DNA of 64,000 nucleotides, taken from Homarus americanus. Its lineage: Eukaryota > Arthropoda > Malacostraca > Decapoda > Nephropidae. This document shows, in pieces, positions 1-42,860 of this stretch (positions are counted from its first letter, which is position 1; the number at the start of each line of letters is the position of its first letter). A program made the position numbers and the translations under genes. The notes below the pieces were generated by a model. It was not told where the DNA came from. It made no database searches and saw only the letters and a list, made by a program, of their open reading frames with translations. The DNA is taken from contig NW_024756914.1 of assembly GCF_018991925.1 (NCBI RefSeq), positions 5,892,329-5,956,328 on the forward strand. The letters run 5' to 3'.

Positions 1-362
1 AGGTATCCAGTGAGCTGACAGATACCATCATGGATAAGAAAGGGTAGGGGAGAAATACCATTTACTATAGATACATATTTGGAAAATGGTAACTCTTCTA
101 TTGAGGTCTTGAACAATTCTTTTCTACTGTGTGTGTGTGTTTCAACATGTAAGGATCTGTAACCATTGGAATGTGTGACCAAGATTATGCATAGACAGTC
201 TCCGAGATATTGTGTAATGTATTGACTACAAATATATTGATCGTTAAATGAACTGTTAGATAGTTAACACTCAGCCTTTGTCACTCACTGCCTTACCATA
301 AGTTACCTCAATTACTCTATAAAATTTTAAACAAAAGTTCCCTGAAAAAAGTAGGATTTAAA

Positions 363-458
363 CATGGGAGGTGTGCCTGAGGCATGGGTGATGTGACTCA
401 AGCATGGGTGGTGTGAGTGAAACATGGGTGATGTGACGGGCATGGGTGGTGTGACTGA
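363..458 (+). repeat. Short minisatellite, about 5 units of 20-21 bp
   Basis: The motif CATGGGTGRTGTGACT recurs about every 20 bp with small changes. The open frame on the minus strand (His/Ser/Thr-rich) is a by-product of the repeat. Positions 1-362 and 459-589 show nothing I can assign. Confidence 0.7.
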
Positions 459-589
459 GATATTGATAAACATAGGGATAGGGGTCTGACACTGATAAGT
501 GACAACCTGACATGTGCAGTGGACTTGTTAATTTACTTTTATCCTCTTCGGCACTGATCGGCTGGTTAGCCACTTTGGCGGTTGGTCAT

Positions 590-1530
590 GTTTGTCATGC
601 ATTGTTGGCAAGTACTGGGCATGAACTGGCTCCTGAATGTATCTGAACCTGCTCCAGTGTTGGTCAAGTCTGATCTTGAAACGGCTAACACTCGGTGCCA
701 TCACAATACTCTGGCAGATTGTTCCAAGAGTTCACAACTCACTCCGAAAAAGTTACCCCTCACAGTTTTCTGGACTTGCGGCTTCTTCAACCTTGAGCTG
801 CGACCCCTTGTGGGGCAAGCGTCAACCAGCTCCAGGTAAGGACACTCAACTGAGTAGTGCCTTTTGAAATGTTTATACACCTCAATTAGGTCCCCCCTTG
901 CCTGTCTGTAATGTAAGCTAGAATTGCAGGCGCTCTAATCTCTCAGGGTGGCTGAGGTGCTGAAGTGCTGGCACCAGCCTGGTGGCCCTCCTTTGGACAT
1001 TTTCAATCAACTGACAGACCCTATCATATCTCGGGGACCAGACAGGGTGACAGTACTCCAGACGGGGAAGCACCTCTCTCTTGAAGATCGCTACGAGGGA
1101 CGGACTGTCTAGATATCTGAACGACTTTCTTATAAGACCTAATAATTTAGTTGCCTGATTCACCTTCTCACAATGGCCCAAGAACTTCAGTTCATTTTCA
1201 ACATACATACGTAGTTCTTTTCAGAGTTTCAATTACTGCAGTTTCTATGTCCCGTTGGGACATATGATACGCCTCCTTATCTTTGGTACGCCCCAGGTGC
1301 AGCCTCTTACACTTCGTGACATTGAATCTTTGCAGCCATTTCTTTGACCATTCTTGGAGCCCACAGAGATCCTTCTGCAGCTCTTCACAGTCTGCTTGGT
1401 TCTTAATTTTCCGAAATAACTTGGCAGCATCCACAAGCATTTGTATGGAGGAATGTACATCTTCTGGCATGTCATTTATGAAGCAAACAAACAACAGTGG
1501 CCTCAATACACTGCCCTGTGGTCTTTTTCA
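590..1530 (-). pseudogene. Non-LTR retrotransposon fragment: end of reverse transcriptase plus C-terminal region
   Basis: Read on the minus strand, 1506 to 1198 gives the end of an RT palm (LLFVCFINDMPED, then LQEWSKKW, FNVTKCKRLHLG). From 1208 to 918 follows the region typical of CR1/jockey-type LINEs (LEYCHPVWSPRYDR, VQRRATRLVPALQHLSHPERLERL). Degraded 3' sequence continues to about 590. The frame changes near 1200. The catalytic FADD box is replaced by LVDAAKLF, so the two Asp are not intact. No endonuclease or ORF1 is attached, so this is a 5'-truncated, inactive copy. The clade (CR1/L2 group) is inferred from the motif pattern only. Confidence 0.8.
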
Positions 1531-1665
1531 ACGTTGAGCTGTGACCCCATATGCGGCAGGCGTTAGCTTCAGGTATGGACACTCGACCTGCTCGTCTGTA
1601 GCATAAGATAAGCAGTTGCAGGCGTTCTTATCTCTGGATAACTAAGGTGCCATGGTGCAGGCAAC
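1531..1665 (-). repeat. Degenerate extra copy of the same LINE 3' end
   Basis: The stretch repeats the order of the neighbouring copies (TTGAGCTGTGACCCC, then a GGCAGGCGTTAGC-like stretch, then GGACACTCGACCTG and GGTGCAGGCAACAG) but with many changes. It directly abuts the 5' end of the first fragment. Confidence 0.5.
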
Positions 1666-1781
1666 AGTAAACCGAGTTAATGGCTCTTATATAATAGTAA
1701 ATTACTTCTAATAACAGAAAATATATTTATTCGAGTCTTATACTGTACATCCATGTTGGAAATGTTAATGGGTATGGTACA

Positions 1782-1850
1782 GTGAACAGTGGTAAAATGT
1801 TCATCGCTCATAAATATGTCCTGGGTTCGAGTCCCAACCGCAACACGGCT
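1782..1850 (+). repeat. tRNA-like SINE head
   Basis: A good RNA polymerase III B box (GGTTCGAGTCC, 1824-1834) is followed by CAACCGCAACACGG. A plausible but weak A box (CAGTGGTAAAATG) lies about 35 bp upstream. It sits right against the 3' end of the minus-strand LINE fragment. No complete cloverleaf is visible, so I call a tRNA-derived SINE head rather than a tRNA gene. Confidence 0.45.
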
Positions 1851-1859
1851 GGGAAGGTA

Positions 1860-2420
1860 ACTTTTACTTTACTCTTATCCTCTTCACTACTAATCGGCTC
1901 GTTAGCCGCTTGGGCGATCGGTCACGTCTCTGTTACACACTGTTGGCAAGTACTGGGCATGCACCGGCTCCTGAATGTACCTGAACCTGGTAGATTGTTC
2001 CAAGAGTTCACAACTCTCACTCCGAAAAAGTTTGCCCTCACAGTTTTCTGGACTTGCGGCTTCTTCAATCTTGATCTGTGACCCCTTGTGGGGCGAGAGT
2101 TCGCCAGCTCCAAGTAAGGACACTCGAGAGAGTAGTGCCCGTTGAGATGCTTATACACCTCAATTAGGTCACCCCTTGCCCGTCTGTAGTATAAGCGTGG
2201 CGAGTTCAGGCGCTCCAATCTCTCAGGGTAGCTGAGGTGCTGAAGTGCAGGCAACAGTCTGGTGGCCCTCCTTCGAACATTTTCAACCAACTGACAGTCC
2301 CTAGCATATCTCGGGGACCAAACAGGGTGACAGTACTCCAGATGGGGAAGCATTTCACTCTTGAAGACCCAATAATTTATTTGACTGATTTACCTTCTCG
2401 CAATGGCCCGAGAACTTCAG
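1860..2420 (-). pseudogene. Second LINE 3' fragment (RT C-terminal region)
   Basis: The minus strand from 2353 to 1922 is open for 143 codons. It reads LEYCHPVWSPRYARDCQL, RRATRLLPALQHLSYPERL, YYRRARGDLIEVYKHLNG and VRVVNSWNNLPG, the standard post-RT region of CR1/L2-type LINEs. It is less damaged than the copy at 590-1530 and starts at a different internal point, so it is an independent 5'-truncated insertion or a tandem duplicate. The 3' end shares the sequence CGATCGGTCACGTCTCTGTT with the stub at 2915-2990. Confidence 0.8.
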
Positions 2421-2914
2421 CTCATTGTCAACATCTCACATTCAGTCTCTGCCTTCATCTGGCCACCCTATTTCTGTAATTACCCCCCTCATCCCTAATT
2501 ATGACATAATTATATATCTCTTGAACATTTTGCTCATATTAGCACTTATTCATTTGCTTCCCAGTTTGTGTAACGTTTTTAACATTCGCATGGTAAATAT
2601 TATAAACTCAATTATGCAGCTTGTCTGCGTGATAGTGTGGACCAATACTTATAGTAGTTCACAGGGAGACTTTTCAAATACTTAGGTGAACAATCTCATT
2701 ACAACAGCCTTCCCAGTCTAAAGTGACTGGATGGGTTTAAGGTTTCAATAGATCATTGGCATTTGCAGTCTTTTTTCATTCAGTGATGACGTTCCTGTCT
2801 GATTTTCTTCGGACGCAAACCTCTTTTGGCTCTTCACCTTATGTTACCTGTATGTATTATCTGTATAAGTAAGGTCTGGCCGAAAGGCGAAGTGGCCAGG
2901 AATCACCAAAACAA

Positions 2915-2990
2915 ATCCACTTTACTTTTATCCTCTTCACCATTGATCAGCTCGTGTGCCGCTTGGGCGATCGGTCACGTCTCTGTTACT
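2915..2990 (-). repeat. 3'-terminal stub of the same LINE family
   Basis: About 70 bp match 1864-1935: TTTATCCTCTTCAC, a Leu/Ser-like middle, then CGATCGGTCACGTCTCTGTT. It is the fourth trace of this family within 3 kb. Positions 2421-2914 are AT-rich and show nothing else I can assign. Confidence 0.6.
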
Positions 2991-3160
2991 ATTCTATGAG
3001 CCTTATTGTGAATGTTTCTACTAATGAAATAACTTATAATTACTATTGATGTTGATAGTACTTTAAATATACTTAATAATCTATAATAAACTGATAAAGG
3101 GATGAAATAAACACAACTGCGCATTGAGACATTCACCTACCTCCTACTCCCTCTCTCGCC

Positions 3161-3218
3161 ATTGGCCAGTTCAAACAGGGAGACAGTCGAGTGAGGAAGT
3201 GTTATTGAAGTATTAACA
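3161..3218 (+). promoter_or_regulatory. Candidate G2/M promoter (inverted CCAAT box plus CHR element) and 5' leader
   Basis: ATTGG (inverted CCAAT) lies at 3161-3165 and TTCAAA (reverse complement of the CHR core TTTGAA) at 3170-3175. They sit 54-58 and 44-49 bp before the proposed ATG. CCAAT boxes bound by NF-Y and TTYGAA elements bound by LIN54/MuvB are the known pair in promoters of late cell-cycle genes such as HURP/DLGAP5. No TATA box is obvious. The start codon context AACAATGG is a good arthropod Kozak match. The transcription start is not determined. Basis: motifs seen; function inferred from the family. Confidence 0.5.
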
Positions 3219-34397
<31,179 letters not shown>

Positions 34398-35417
34398 GCA
34401 TCTGATTGAATCCTGATTTTTATAGTTAGGAAGTGTCTATCATCTGGGTGTTGTAAAGTTTTAGTTATGTGGAGCATAGCTTTAGTGTGGATACTTACAC
34501 TTGATGAGAGATGAAGGTCAAGGGTCACATTTGGCAACAGGCGCATTTTGTATTTTCATACGTGTTTCGCAATTTGTATTTATATATACTGTATCGTAAC
34601 CCTCGGATACCCCCCCCCCCCACCCCCCTCCCCATTACTGAGACGATGTAATAACAGCTTTAAGAAAAAATGGGTAGCATATCTAAATTGCCAAAATAAC
34701 TTAATCAGATGTGGACTATCTACACACTTCTATTGCAGATCATGTGTATATAGACTGGACAGTAAAATTTTAGAAACTAGATCATTTGATTCAGTGAGCA
34801 ATCCACCCACAGTATTGGTTCCATCTGCCCACCAAACTACAGTATTATATTTGAATGAAGTATTTGAGGGAGGGGGGGGTAGTAGAGGGTTCTGTATATA
34901 GTGAATTTGCTCGGTATGGAGAGGTAATGCTGGAAGCTGAGGAATGGTTTAGTATAAAGGTAATACTGTATACCTATCAACAAAAAACATGCACGAGCAA
35001 TGTTATTTAGGTATAATTAAACAATAATGATAGATATTAGTATATAATATCTGAAATAATACCAGCACATACCTATTCAAACAATATATTGTTAAAGGGA
35101 TTTATAAAACACATGGAATGAAGTAAACATAACATGAGAACAGTTGAATGCAGGAAATGTCTGTAACTGCAAGAGCACACGGGATCAAAATCACATATGT
35201 ATACTATACTACAGTTCAATCTAAAACTCCTAAATTAAAATTTCAGAATGCAGGTCAGTCCCAGAAGGCTGTTACCACCAGCCAGCATTGTATACAAACC
35301 TTTATAAATGGTTGTAGGTATAATATAATGAAGATTTTTTTGTTTGGGGAAATATTTTGTTTCAAGGTATAGTAGTGAACAACCAAATGTGACTCATATC
35401 TTAAATAAAATCATATA

Positions 35418-36484
35418 CAATATACTCTCAATTTAACGGAATCCGACATAACGAACTCGGTTTAGCAGAAGGAATTTTTTCCGTTATTTTTCGCTCGGTT
35501 TAGTGAACTAGTTCACTAAGTCAAAATTAATTCCGTTAATACGCTCACACCTACAGAGACACCTCAGACACATGATACAGTAAAACCTACTTCAGCCTAC
35601 AGCGAATGTACTAAATGTATAAAAACGATAAATAATATAAAAACACCATATAAGATTCACCCCCCATTTTAGCAGGGAGTATTTAGGAAACTGTTACCAG
35701 TAACATATAAAACCACACAGGAAAAGGGAACACTGGAGCACCTTAACTTTTGTCATTATTCAAGGCATCTTCAGAGGCTACTGAATTTACAGAGACAGAG
35801 AGAGGCTTATATACAATGGGTGACTTTACATGACATCAGGTCAGATCAATAACATGGGATCCACTAATCCACACACCACCACCACCACAAACAAAAAAAG
35901 AGCTTATAAAAAATGGGTGACATAACAGGTCAGGTCATAAACATGAGATCCACTGGTCTAAGGTTAAACATATTTTGAAAGTATTTGAGGTGCATTTAGG
36001 ATAGATTAGTGGGTCTCATGTTTGACCTGACCTGTTGTTATGTCACCCATTTTTTTTTTATAAGCTCTTTTTTTCGTTTGTGGTGGTGGTGTGTGGATTA
36101 GTGGATCCCATGTTATTGATCTGACCTGATGTCATGTAAAGTTACCCATTGTATATAAGCCTCTCTCTGTCCCTGTAAATTCAGTAGCCTCTGAAGATGC
36201 CTTGAATAAAGATGAAAGCTAAGATGCTCCAAATAGTTAGTTGATCAAGAGGTAGCAGTGAACAACACATGCAGTGGCAGCAGGACACAGACTGAGCGGA
36301 TGTGAACAAACCCAATGCACCAAGTGACATGTAGCGTGTTTGGTGCAGAATTTAACGAAATCATGCATGATTTAGTGAATAGTTTGGTAAATTGAGCAAA
36401 AATAACGGAAATTCGATTTAGCAGAAATTTCGATTCAATGGGAAGGGGTGGCTCAAATTAGTTCGTTAAATCGAGAAAATATTG
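35418..36484. mobile_element. Tigger-like element enclosing a second fold-back element
   Basis: The left end CAATATACTCTCAATTTAAC and the inverted right end (GTTAAATCGAGAAAATATTG) match, as do inner blocks (TTCCGTTATTTTTCGCTC versus its inverse at about 36395). Inside lies a long palindrome, 35735-36230: arms of about 220 bp (GAGGCTTATATACAATGGGT left; ACCCATTGTATATAAGCCTC right) around a centre of about 50 bp. It carries no coding capacity. It looks like one non-autonomous element inserted into another. Confidence 0.65.
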
Positions 36485-38852
36485 AATACAACAAGATTTT
36501 AAACTTTGTGGGGTGGTAATTTATTCCTTCTCTGGTTTAAAGTCATTTGCCACTATTATTATTATTCCACTACCCTTCACTTGTACTTTTATTACCTATA
36601 GTTTCTGATCTATCATAAGATGTTCATAATATCTCCTGGGACGAGCTCCACTAATCACCAGGGAAATTATGCTCTGGTTGCCATGTTTGTAAGTACCATT
36701 TTCATAAGCTGAGTTTTGATTGCCTAAGGCATGAGCCTGGGAGAGGGGAGTGAGATCATGAGGATTATTGGAAGAAAACTTGCCTTCTTTTTCCAAATGT
36801 GTACAGGTAATCCTTGGAGATTTGAAATTGGCGGATAGTAAACATAAGATGGTCCACAGTTGACTGATGAAACATAAATAATGCCAAGAGTTGATGTTTG
36901 TAAAAGGTTGGCTCTTAACAGCAAGGGAATGTTATACAGTACTGTAATCATAGTGAACAAGATTTGTAGGTGAGTAAATAAGTTGAATAATTTTTTATAA
37001 AAAGCAATCTTTTTATATTGGTGTACTAACTTCCCCATACACAAAAATAAGAATTAGGGTGTTTATTTGCCTACTCTGGAATAGATGTTAGATATACATT
37101 TGATTGCATTATCTGCATGAAGATCAGGTTTATTGAAATGTGAAAAAAAAATATTTCTTTGCTGATTGTTATAAAGACAGTATAGGCGATGTCAAAATAT
37201 GATATTTTTGTTGTTTTAAGTGCATAACTGATCTGTAATGTTGCTTATCAACACCTCAAAAATGCTGTATTGTGATGCATGAAAGCATAATCTGAATAGT
37301 ATTGTCTTTACTTCTCAGGAATCAACCTAGAAGTATTTTGTAGCTTTAAGCTCTACTAATAACAGTAGAGTAATTCAACACAAAGATGGATATAATTTAA
37401 CACTTAGAAATTATCATATTTTTCTGGCGTGTGTTGATGGCATTAAATGCAGCATCACATGTACTAAAAAGTTTTATCTTTGATTTAGTTTAGTATATTT
37501 TACAACTTGATGTTTCTGTCCTTTGTTAATCATTATATACATAGTTATTTTAGTTTAACCTTATAACTGATAAGTAATTCCATGTTTCAGTCTTCTGGTT
37601 AAGAGAAAGGAATGAATGTCATTCTGTCTCGTTTTAATATTTGTCAATCTTGTATTTTTTCCTAAAGTACCTGACCTTAATATGTGTCCTTATACAGAAT
37701 AAACTACTTCTGACACTGCCCAATTCTATGTATCATTTACCTTTTTCTTACACCATAAGAGTACATAGTGTATAGGTTGGCATGGTTCCATTACCTTACT
37801 GCTCCCAATATCACATGAATGTTCAGAGGTTTGTGTAAAAAATTTCTTTAAATGTAGAGAGATGAACCCTTCATAGTATAAATTCTGGAGTGCAGGACAT
37901 CACTGCCAAGTATGAATGGTGTGCTGTATGATAATATTTTCAACCCTAAAAAAAATGTATATATATAAAGAAACTGAACATATGGTGTTGAATGTTTCTT
38001 GTTTTCTGTTGTCTTCATAATAGTATCACGAACAAACTGTATGTATGTTGTGTTGTCAAAGTAAGAGAAACAATTGAAACCCTGCAATTGTGTGTAAATG
38101 AAGCAGAAAGTCAGATCAGCCACCTGGGACTTGGTCACAATTTTTGTGATGCCATATGGCAGCAGGGTCTACCATAGACAACACATTATGCTTCCAATAT
38201 CTTCTCAGGTGGTAGTACCTTCCTGTTTGCCTGTTTGGTAGCTGCCTACTACCTGCAAGTAAATTATTATTATTAATCATTCATACAATGTTAATGTAAT
38301 AATATACAGGACAGGTATGCATGGGTGACTAATACTTAAGCATTTTATTGTTGGGGTCCACCTCCTCACCAACAGCTGCAGTGTCCTATTGCCTCTGTAA
38401 TATATCCTAGTAGATGGCTGGGACGTAGTTCATCAGTGGCCGCAATGTCGCTGACTTTCTCGTGGGAGAGCTTGGCAGGTTTGCATACTCTGTACTTTGG
38501 TGGTATTGTATATCAATGGAGGAGAGGTCAAACAAACCAAGGGTCATAATGCTGGTCCCTCCCCTTCTGCAACTTCACTTGTATACTGTAGTAGGCACTC
38601 TGAATACTGTAATCATAGGAGTTAGTAAAAACATTGGCACTTCACACTTTCACTGTCACTTGAACTCATAATATGCACTTATGAGCACTAATTACACAGA
38701 AAAAAGGAGAATCACTCACGTGGTGTCCGATAATAGCAGGGGTCTGAGAAAAGCTATGGTTTTCCCTCCAAAGGCTGCTCACACCCTTGCATTCTGGGCC
38801 CTCATTGGCTGAGCAAGTGGTGCCACAGCTTTGTGCACCTGATTGGGTCAGG
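36485..38852. other. No gene recognised
   Basis: AT-rich sequence with short unrelated open frames on both strands, none longer than about 106 codons and none with a domain I recognise. Could contain a long 3' UTR or intergenic DNA. Confidence 0.5.
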
Positions 38853-38860
38853 CTCTAGTG

Positions 38861-39293
38861 CAGGGGTTCTTAACCTGGGGTCCATGGATGGGCTTCAGGG
38901 GGTCCGTGAAGGTCAGATAAAAATTTAACATTTATCTTCAATCCAAACAACAACCACCTTCACATTGAAATTAACTTTTGAGCAGAATTAAAGTTTTGTT
39001 TTGTTTAATTTGCACAAGATGATTGTATTTCATTTTTGTATGGAGTGGCCATTATTTTTGCATAAATAAGTGTGGAACATAATTCTTTGTTAAGATTGTT
39101 TACTTTATTCATACTTTGTGTATGTCATACACTGTATGAGGCAATGAATTTTCAATAAAATAAAGTACCTTGTATATTCATTGCATGCAAAGTTGTGTTT
39201 ATGTGCTATTTGCATTTTTCTAGGGAGGGGGATCCATAGCTTTCAACAGATTCCCAAAGGGGTCCGTGACTCAAAAAAGGTTAAGAACCACTG
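38861..39293. mobile_element. hAT MITE (433 bp)
   Basis: Ends CAGGGGTTCTTAACCTGGGG and AAAGGTTAAGAACCACTG are inverted repeats. The flanks are CTCTAGTG (38853-38860) and CTTTAGTG (39294-39301), an 8-bp duplication with one mismatch. GGTCCATGGATGG near the left end and GGGGTCCGTGAC near the right are typical of hAT MITEs of this kind. No coding capacity. Confidence 0.85.
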
Positions 39294-39479
39294 CTTTAGT
39301 GCATACATCAGTATTCCACCAGGGCCATGACCAACAACCACCACAGGGAAATTGTACCAAATTTGCAGATGAGGTCATGGTGATGGTCACAGAGAGCCGA
39401 GAGGGTTGCTGTGTTCAGCGCTTCATGATATGTGGAGTAGGGAAGGGAGAAAATTTTGCATGCCCTCTTTTGCACTTTT

Positions 39480-40235
39480 TCTAGGTGTTTACGCTGTGTG
39501 GCATTTAGGGAGGAAGACTAGGCAGAGGAGGCATGGGTGAGCGTGGAAAGTATGAATGTTGAGTAAACACTGAGGAGCTTGGGCACATGAACTCCGAGGG
39601 ACTTGAGTCGGAGGAGGAGACGGAAACTGGAGGATTTGACAACTGTACTGATGTGTGTTATCCAATTTAGTTTATCTGAGTGATGCCGAGGAGCTTAGTG
39701 CAGTCCACAACCTGGAGTGTGTTGGGGCCCAAAGTAATGGAGGGAGATGGCATAAGGTTGGAGGAGGTTGATGTGCATAACCATGGTCTTGGTATGGTTG
39801 ATGGTGACGTGGTTGTTGGTGGCCTACTTTTGGAGACTGTTCAATAAATCCAGGAGGGCGGTGTAGCCGGGAGCCGAGTTGTTGACTGATCCCAATGGTG
39901 GAGTCGTCGACATTTTTCCAGCAAGCAGAGGTTTCTCTTAGGGCATCATTGATAAGCATAAGGAAGCAGAGTGGTCCCATCTTGGTACCTTGGGGGACAC
40001 TACAGGTGAGTGACTGAAAAGTGGAGACAGCCCCTCGAAAGCGTACGACTTGGCGTCCGTTGCGAAGGAAGTCTGTACGCCATGGTATAAGATTTCTTCA
40101 AAATTCGATGTCTATAGCTTTGTTGATGATTAAATTGTGGTCGACTAGATTAAATGCTGTGGTGAAGTCGATGAAGGTGGCAGCCACAGGTCTCATTTTT
40201 CCAGATGGATGTATATGTGGACTAGAAAGATGATA
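39480..40235 (-). pseudogene. Non-LTR retrotransposon RT fragment
   Basis: Minus strand: GKMRPVAATFIDFTTAFNLV then DHNLIINKAI (40200-40100), the A-box of the RT palm, where FTTAFN replaces the usual DFxKAFD pattern. Next come VPQGTKMGPLCFLMLINDAL, then WKNVDDSTIGIS (the FVDDST variant of the catalytic box), then NHVTINHTKTMVMHI and LHYFGPQHTPG. Stops and frameshifts interrupt it, and the right side ends at a tandem repeat. It is a different LINE family from the copies at 0.6-2.4 kb and 49-51 kb. Confidence 0.75.
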
Positions 40236-40239
40236 AGAT

Positions 40240-40950
40240 GGAGTCCTTCCCTTACCCCTACACATTACAGTGACTCCTTCCATTCACTTCTACACATCAC
40301 AGTGACTCCTTCCACTCACTCCTACACATCAGTGACTCCTTCCATTCACTCCTACACATCACAGTGACTCCTTCCACTCACTCCTACACATCACAGTGTC
40401 TCCTTCCATTCACTCCTACACATTACAGTGTCTTTTCCACTCCTACACATTACAGTGTCTTTAACACTCCTACACATTACAGTGTCTTTTCCACTCCTAC
40501 ACATTACAGTGTCTTTTCCACTCCTACACATCACAGTGAGTCCTTCCACTCCTACACAACACAGTAAGTCCTTCCCTCACTCCTACACAACACTGCTTGT
40601 CTTTCCCTCACTCCTAAAAATCATTGCATGTTCTAAAAACATTCTTGCACAACACTAAGTTCTTCCCTCACTCGTCAATAGGTTAGCAAGTCTTAGTAGG
40701 CCAGTAAGTCCTCCTCTCACTTATTAATATATCAGTAAGTCCTTCTCTCACTAATGCACATCATTGCAAGTACCTTCCCTCACTCATCAATAGACCAATG
40801 CATCTTCCTCTCATTCATTAGGTATACAAGTCCTTTCCTTACTCCTGCACATCACTGCAGACCTACGCAATATTGATTGTCCTTCCTTTGCTGCATCAGT
40901 ATCCCTACAATACAGTAGTCAGTAGATAAACTTTCAGTACACTGTTATCG
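40240..40950 (-). repeat. Inverted copy of the 31-bp satellite with its flank
   Basis: Reads CACTCCTACACATCACAGTG, then ACTCCTTCC, repeatedly: the reverse complement of the array at 54-60 kb. Toward 40690-40880 it changes to the GTAAGTCCTYCTCTCACT variant seen in the opposite strand at 58860-59040. It ends with CAGTAGTCAGTAGATAAACT (40914-40933), the inverse of the flank that precedes the arrays at 54215 and 58755. Confidence 0.8.
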
Positions 40951-40959
40951 TCCATTTTA

Positions 40960-41218
40960 GTATACAGCTCCTACTCGACTTACGTCCACCCGCACTTAAG
41001 ACCTGCCTCAGTCGTACCAAAATTTGGTCAAATTACGTATTTTCGAGTCCCAAAGTCAGTACACAGACAAAATTTTCATCTGTAATTCACTTTAAAATGG
41101 CTGTCAAGCTTAAAAGTGAGTGTTTTGTGGTGCTGAGAAGAAAGAGACCCCCATTTTAGAATTTCTATGTATTATTTAAGCTTTTTCGACTTACGACCTG
41201 GGTGTCGGTCCCTAACCC
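40960..41218 (+). mobile_element. Tigger-like fragment
   Basis: The left end TACAGCTCCTACTCGACTTA, then CG, and the right TTTTTCGACTTACGACCTGG resemble inverted ends. Inside, TTCACTTTAAAATGGCTGTC, then AAGCTTAAAAGTGAG, matches the 9095-9130 fragment, including the start of a transposase frame that stops early. Confidence 0.55.
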
Positions 41219-42059
41219 CTGCTTCTAATGCTATTTCCTTACCATGAAATATAAGTGAAAAATATATATATATTTTTTAATATATTGCTTGTGATAGGTT
41301 CTTGACATACACTACATCACACTCCTCCATCCTGTACACTATGAGACACTGTCATACACCATAAAACACACTGAACTGCAAAGTTTATAAACATGTTTGT
41401 CCAATCGTAAACCTGCACTACAATTTTGCTGAATAAATATGATTATCTTTATAATCATCGCACACATTACATTTTTAACATGCCACAAATATTGACTTTC
41501 AATAATGACCTTGACCTTTGATAAACTCAATTTCCTGTTCTATACTTTGTCTAGTGATCCAAAATTCACTCAAGGTTCCTTGCTAGATCAGTGGCATCAC
41601 TACAGGGGTCATGATAGCTATACAGATATTTTTCACAGCTGACCTTGAACTTGTGATCAACTTGTACTTAACGTACAGAGGTGAAAAAACACTGATGTTT
41701 CATTGTAATATCTTATACCCCTAGGAAGAGACTTGTTTTCCCTAGCTAAATCCCTGCTACCACGACACATTAGAAACAATTATATAGTAATAATAAAGAT
41801 CAATATAATTATTATTAAGCGCTGGTATTGCCCTGACTGCATAGACAAAGTGAAAGGCGATTGCAAGCCATAGGGAAACGAGTTTCCTTGGGACGAATAT
41901 AGATGAAGCTGGGTCCTTGCTGATTGCCAAACTAGAGCAAGTTGGGAAAGAGATCCTTGCTAAGACTTAGGAAGTTGCTGATAGAATGGAGGTAGTGAAG
42001 AGGAGTTATGCTCAGGTGGCGGAGAGTAATGTAGGATCCGAACAAGTTCTACAGTAGCT
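41219..42059. other. No gene recognised
   Basis: AT-rich sequence with no domain or repeat end that I can place. Confidence 0.5.
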
Positions 42060-42645
42060 AGGGACTCTGAAAAAGTGTGTCGAAGAGATGGCAACTAGCA
42101 GACCTACTGTTAGGGGAGAGGAGGAACAATGGGAACGTTTCGAGCTCAGGAACAATGTAATAGTTTTTGGAGTCCCTGAGAGCCAGTCGGACGAAGCCGA
42201 GAGTAGGAAAACACACGATAACTTTTAGTTTGAGAATATTTATACAGGGGTTCTGAATGTCAGCCCCCCAGGATGTGAGGAGGCTGGGACAAAAGCAGGA
42301 GGACAAGCCTAGCCCCCTCAGGATCACACTAGTGAGTGAGGAGAAGAAATGGGAAGTTATTCGGCAGGCAAAAAACTTCGCAAGGAGCGATTTTGGGGGG
42401 AATGTATTCATTCACCCAGATTGCACAGTACTGCAGAGGGAACAGCACAAGAAGCTCCTGCAGGGCTTGAAGAAGAGGGGGTAAGAGTCAAGGAGGAACG
42501 GGGATGGGTGTACTATCGTGCACCAAAGTTGTGTCCATTACCCAGCCACAGTGAGGGTTCGAATTGCCTTGAGTCTGAAGTTTCGAAACAGCTGGGGGAA
42601 CCGCTATGGTCGGCCAACAGATGTCGCCCACTGTAGTGTGTGTGG
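42060..42645 (+). pseudogene. LINE ORF1-like fragment
   Basis: Plus strand: EEQWERFELRNNVIVFGVPE, then after stops SPLRITLVSEEKKWEVIRQA, KNFARSDFGGNVFIHPDCTV, LQREQHKKLLQGLKKRG (about 42300-42480). The order 'NxVxFGxPE ... RxLRxTxxSxxxxxxVxxxA ... VFxxPDxTxxQ' fits the RNA-binding ORF1 product of CR1/jockey-type LINEs. Broken by stops near 42240 and 42480. The final part, to 42645, is repeated inverted at 44690-44840. Confidence 0.6.
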
Positions 42646-42860
42646 GGGGGAGAATAGTCTAGTAACAGGCTGTGTGTAGGTGGAGCTTAACATCGTGAAT
42701 TCCGCAATCACTGATAACAATAAGAATGTCATGAAGATAGTTAATATTATTAAGCATGGTGAGAGATGTGTAACGGGTAAATAAAAGCACTACAACAACC
42801 ATATCTCTGCCGTTCATGTCTACGACGGTGCGACTGATGGGCACACCAGTAATTAATTTT

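Noticed and set aside
1782..1850. Functional tRNA gene
   Set aside because: A good B box is present, but no acceptor stem or anticodon arm can be folded, and the A box is weak.
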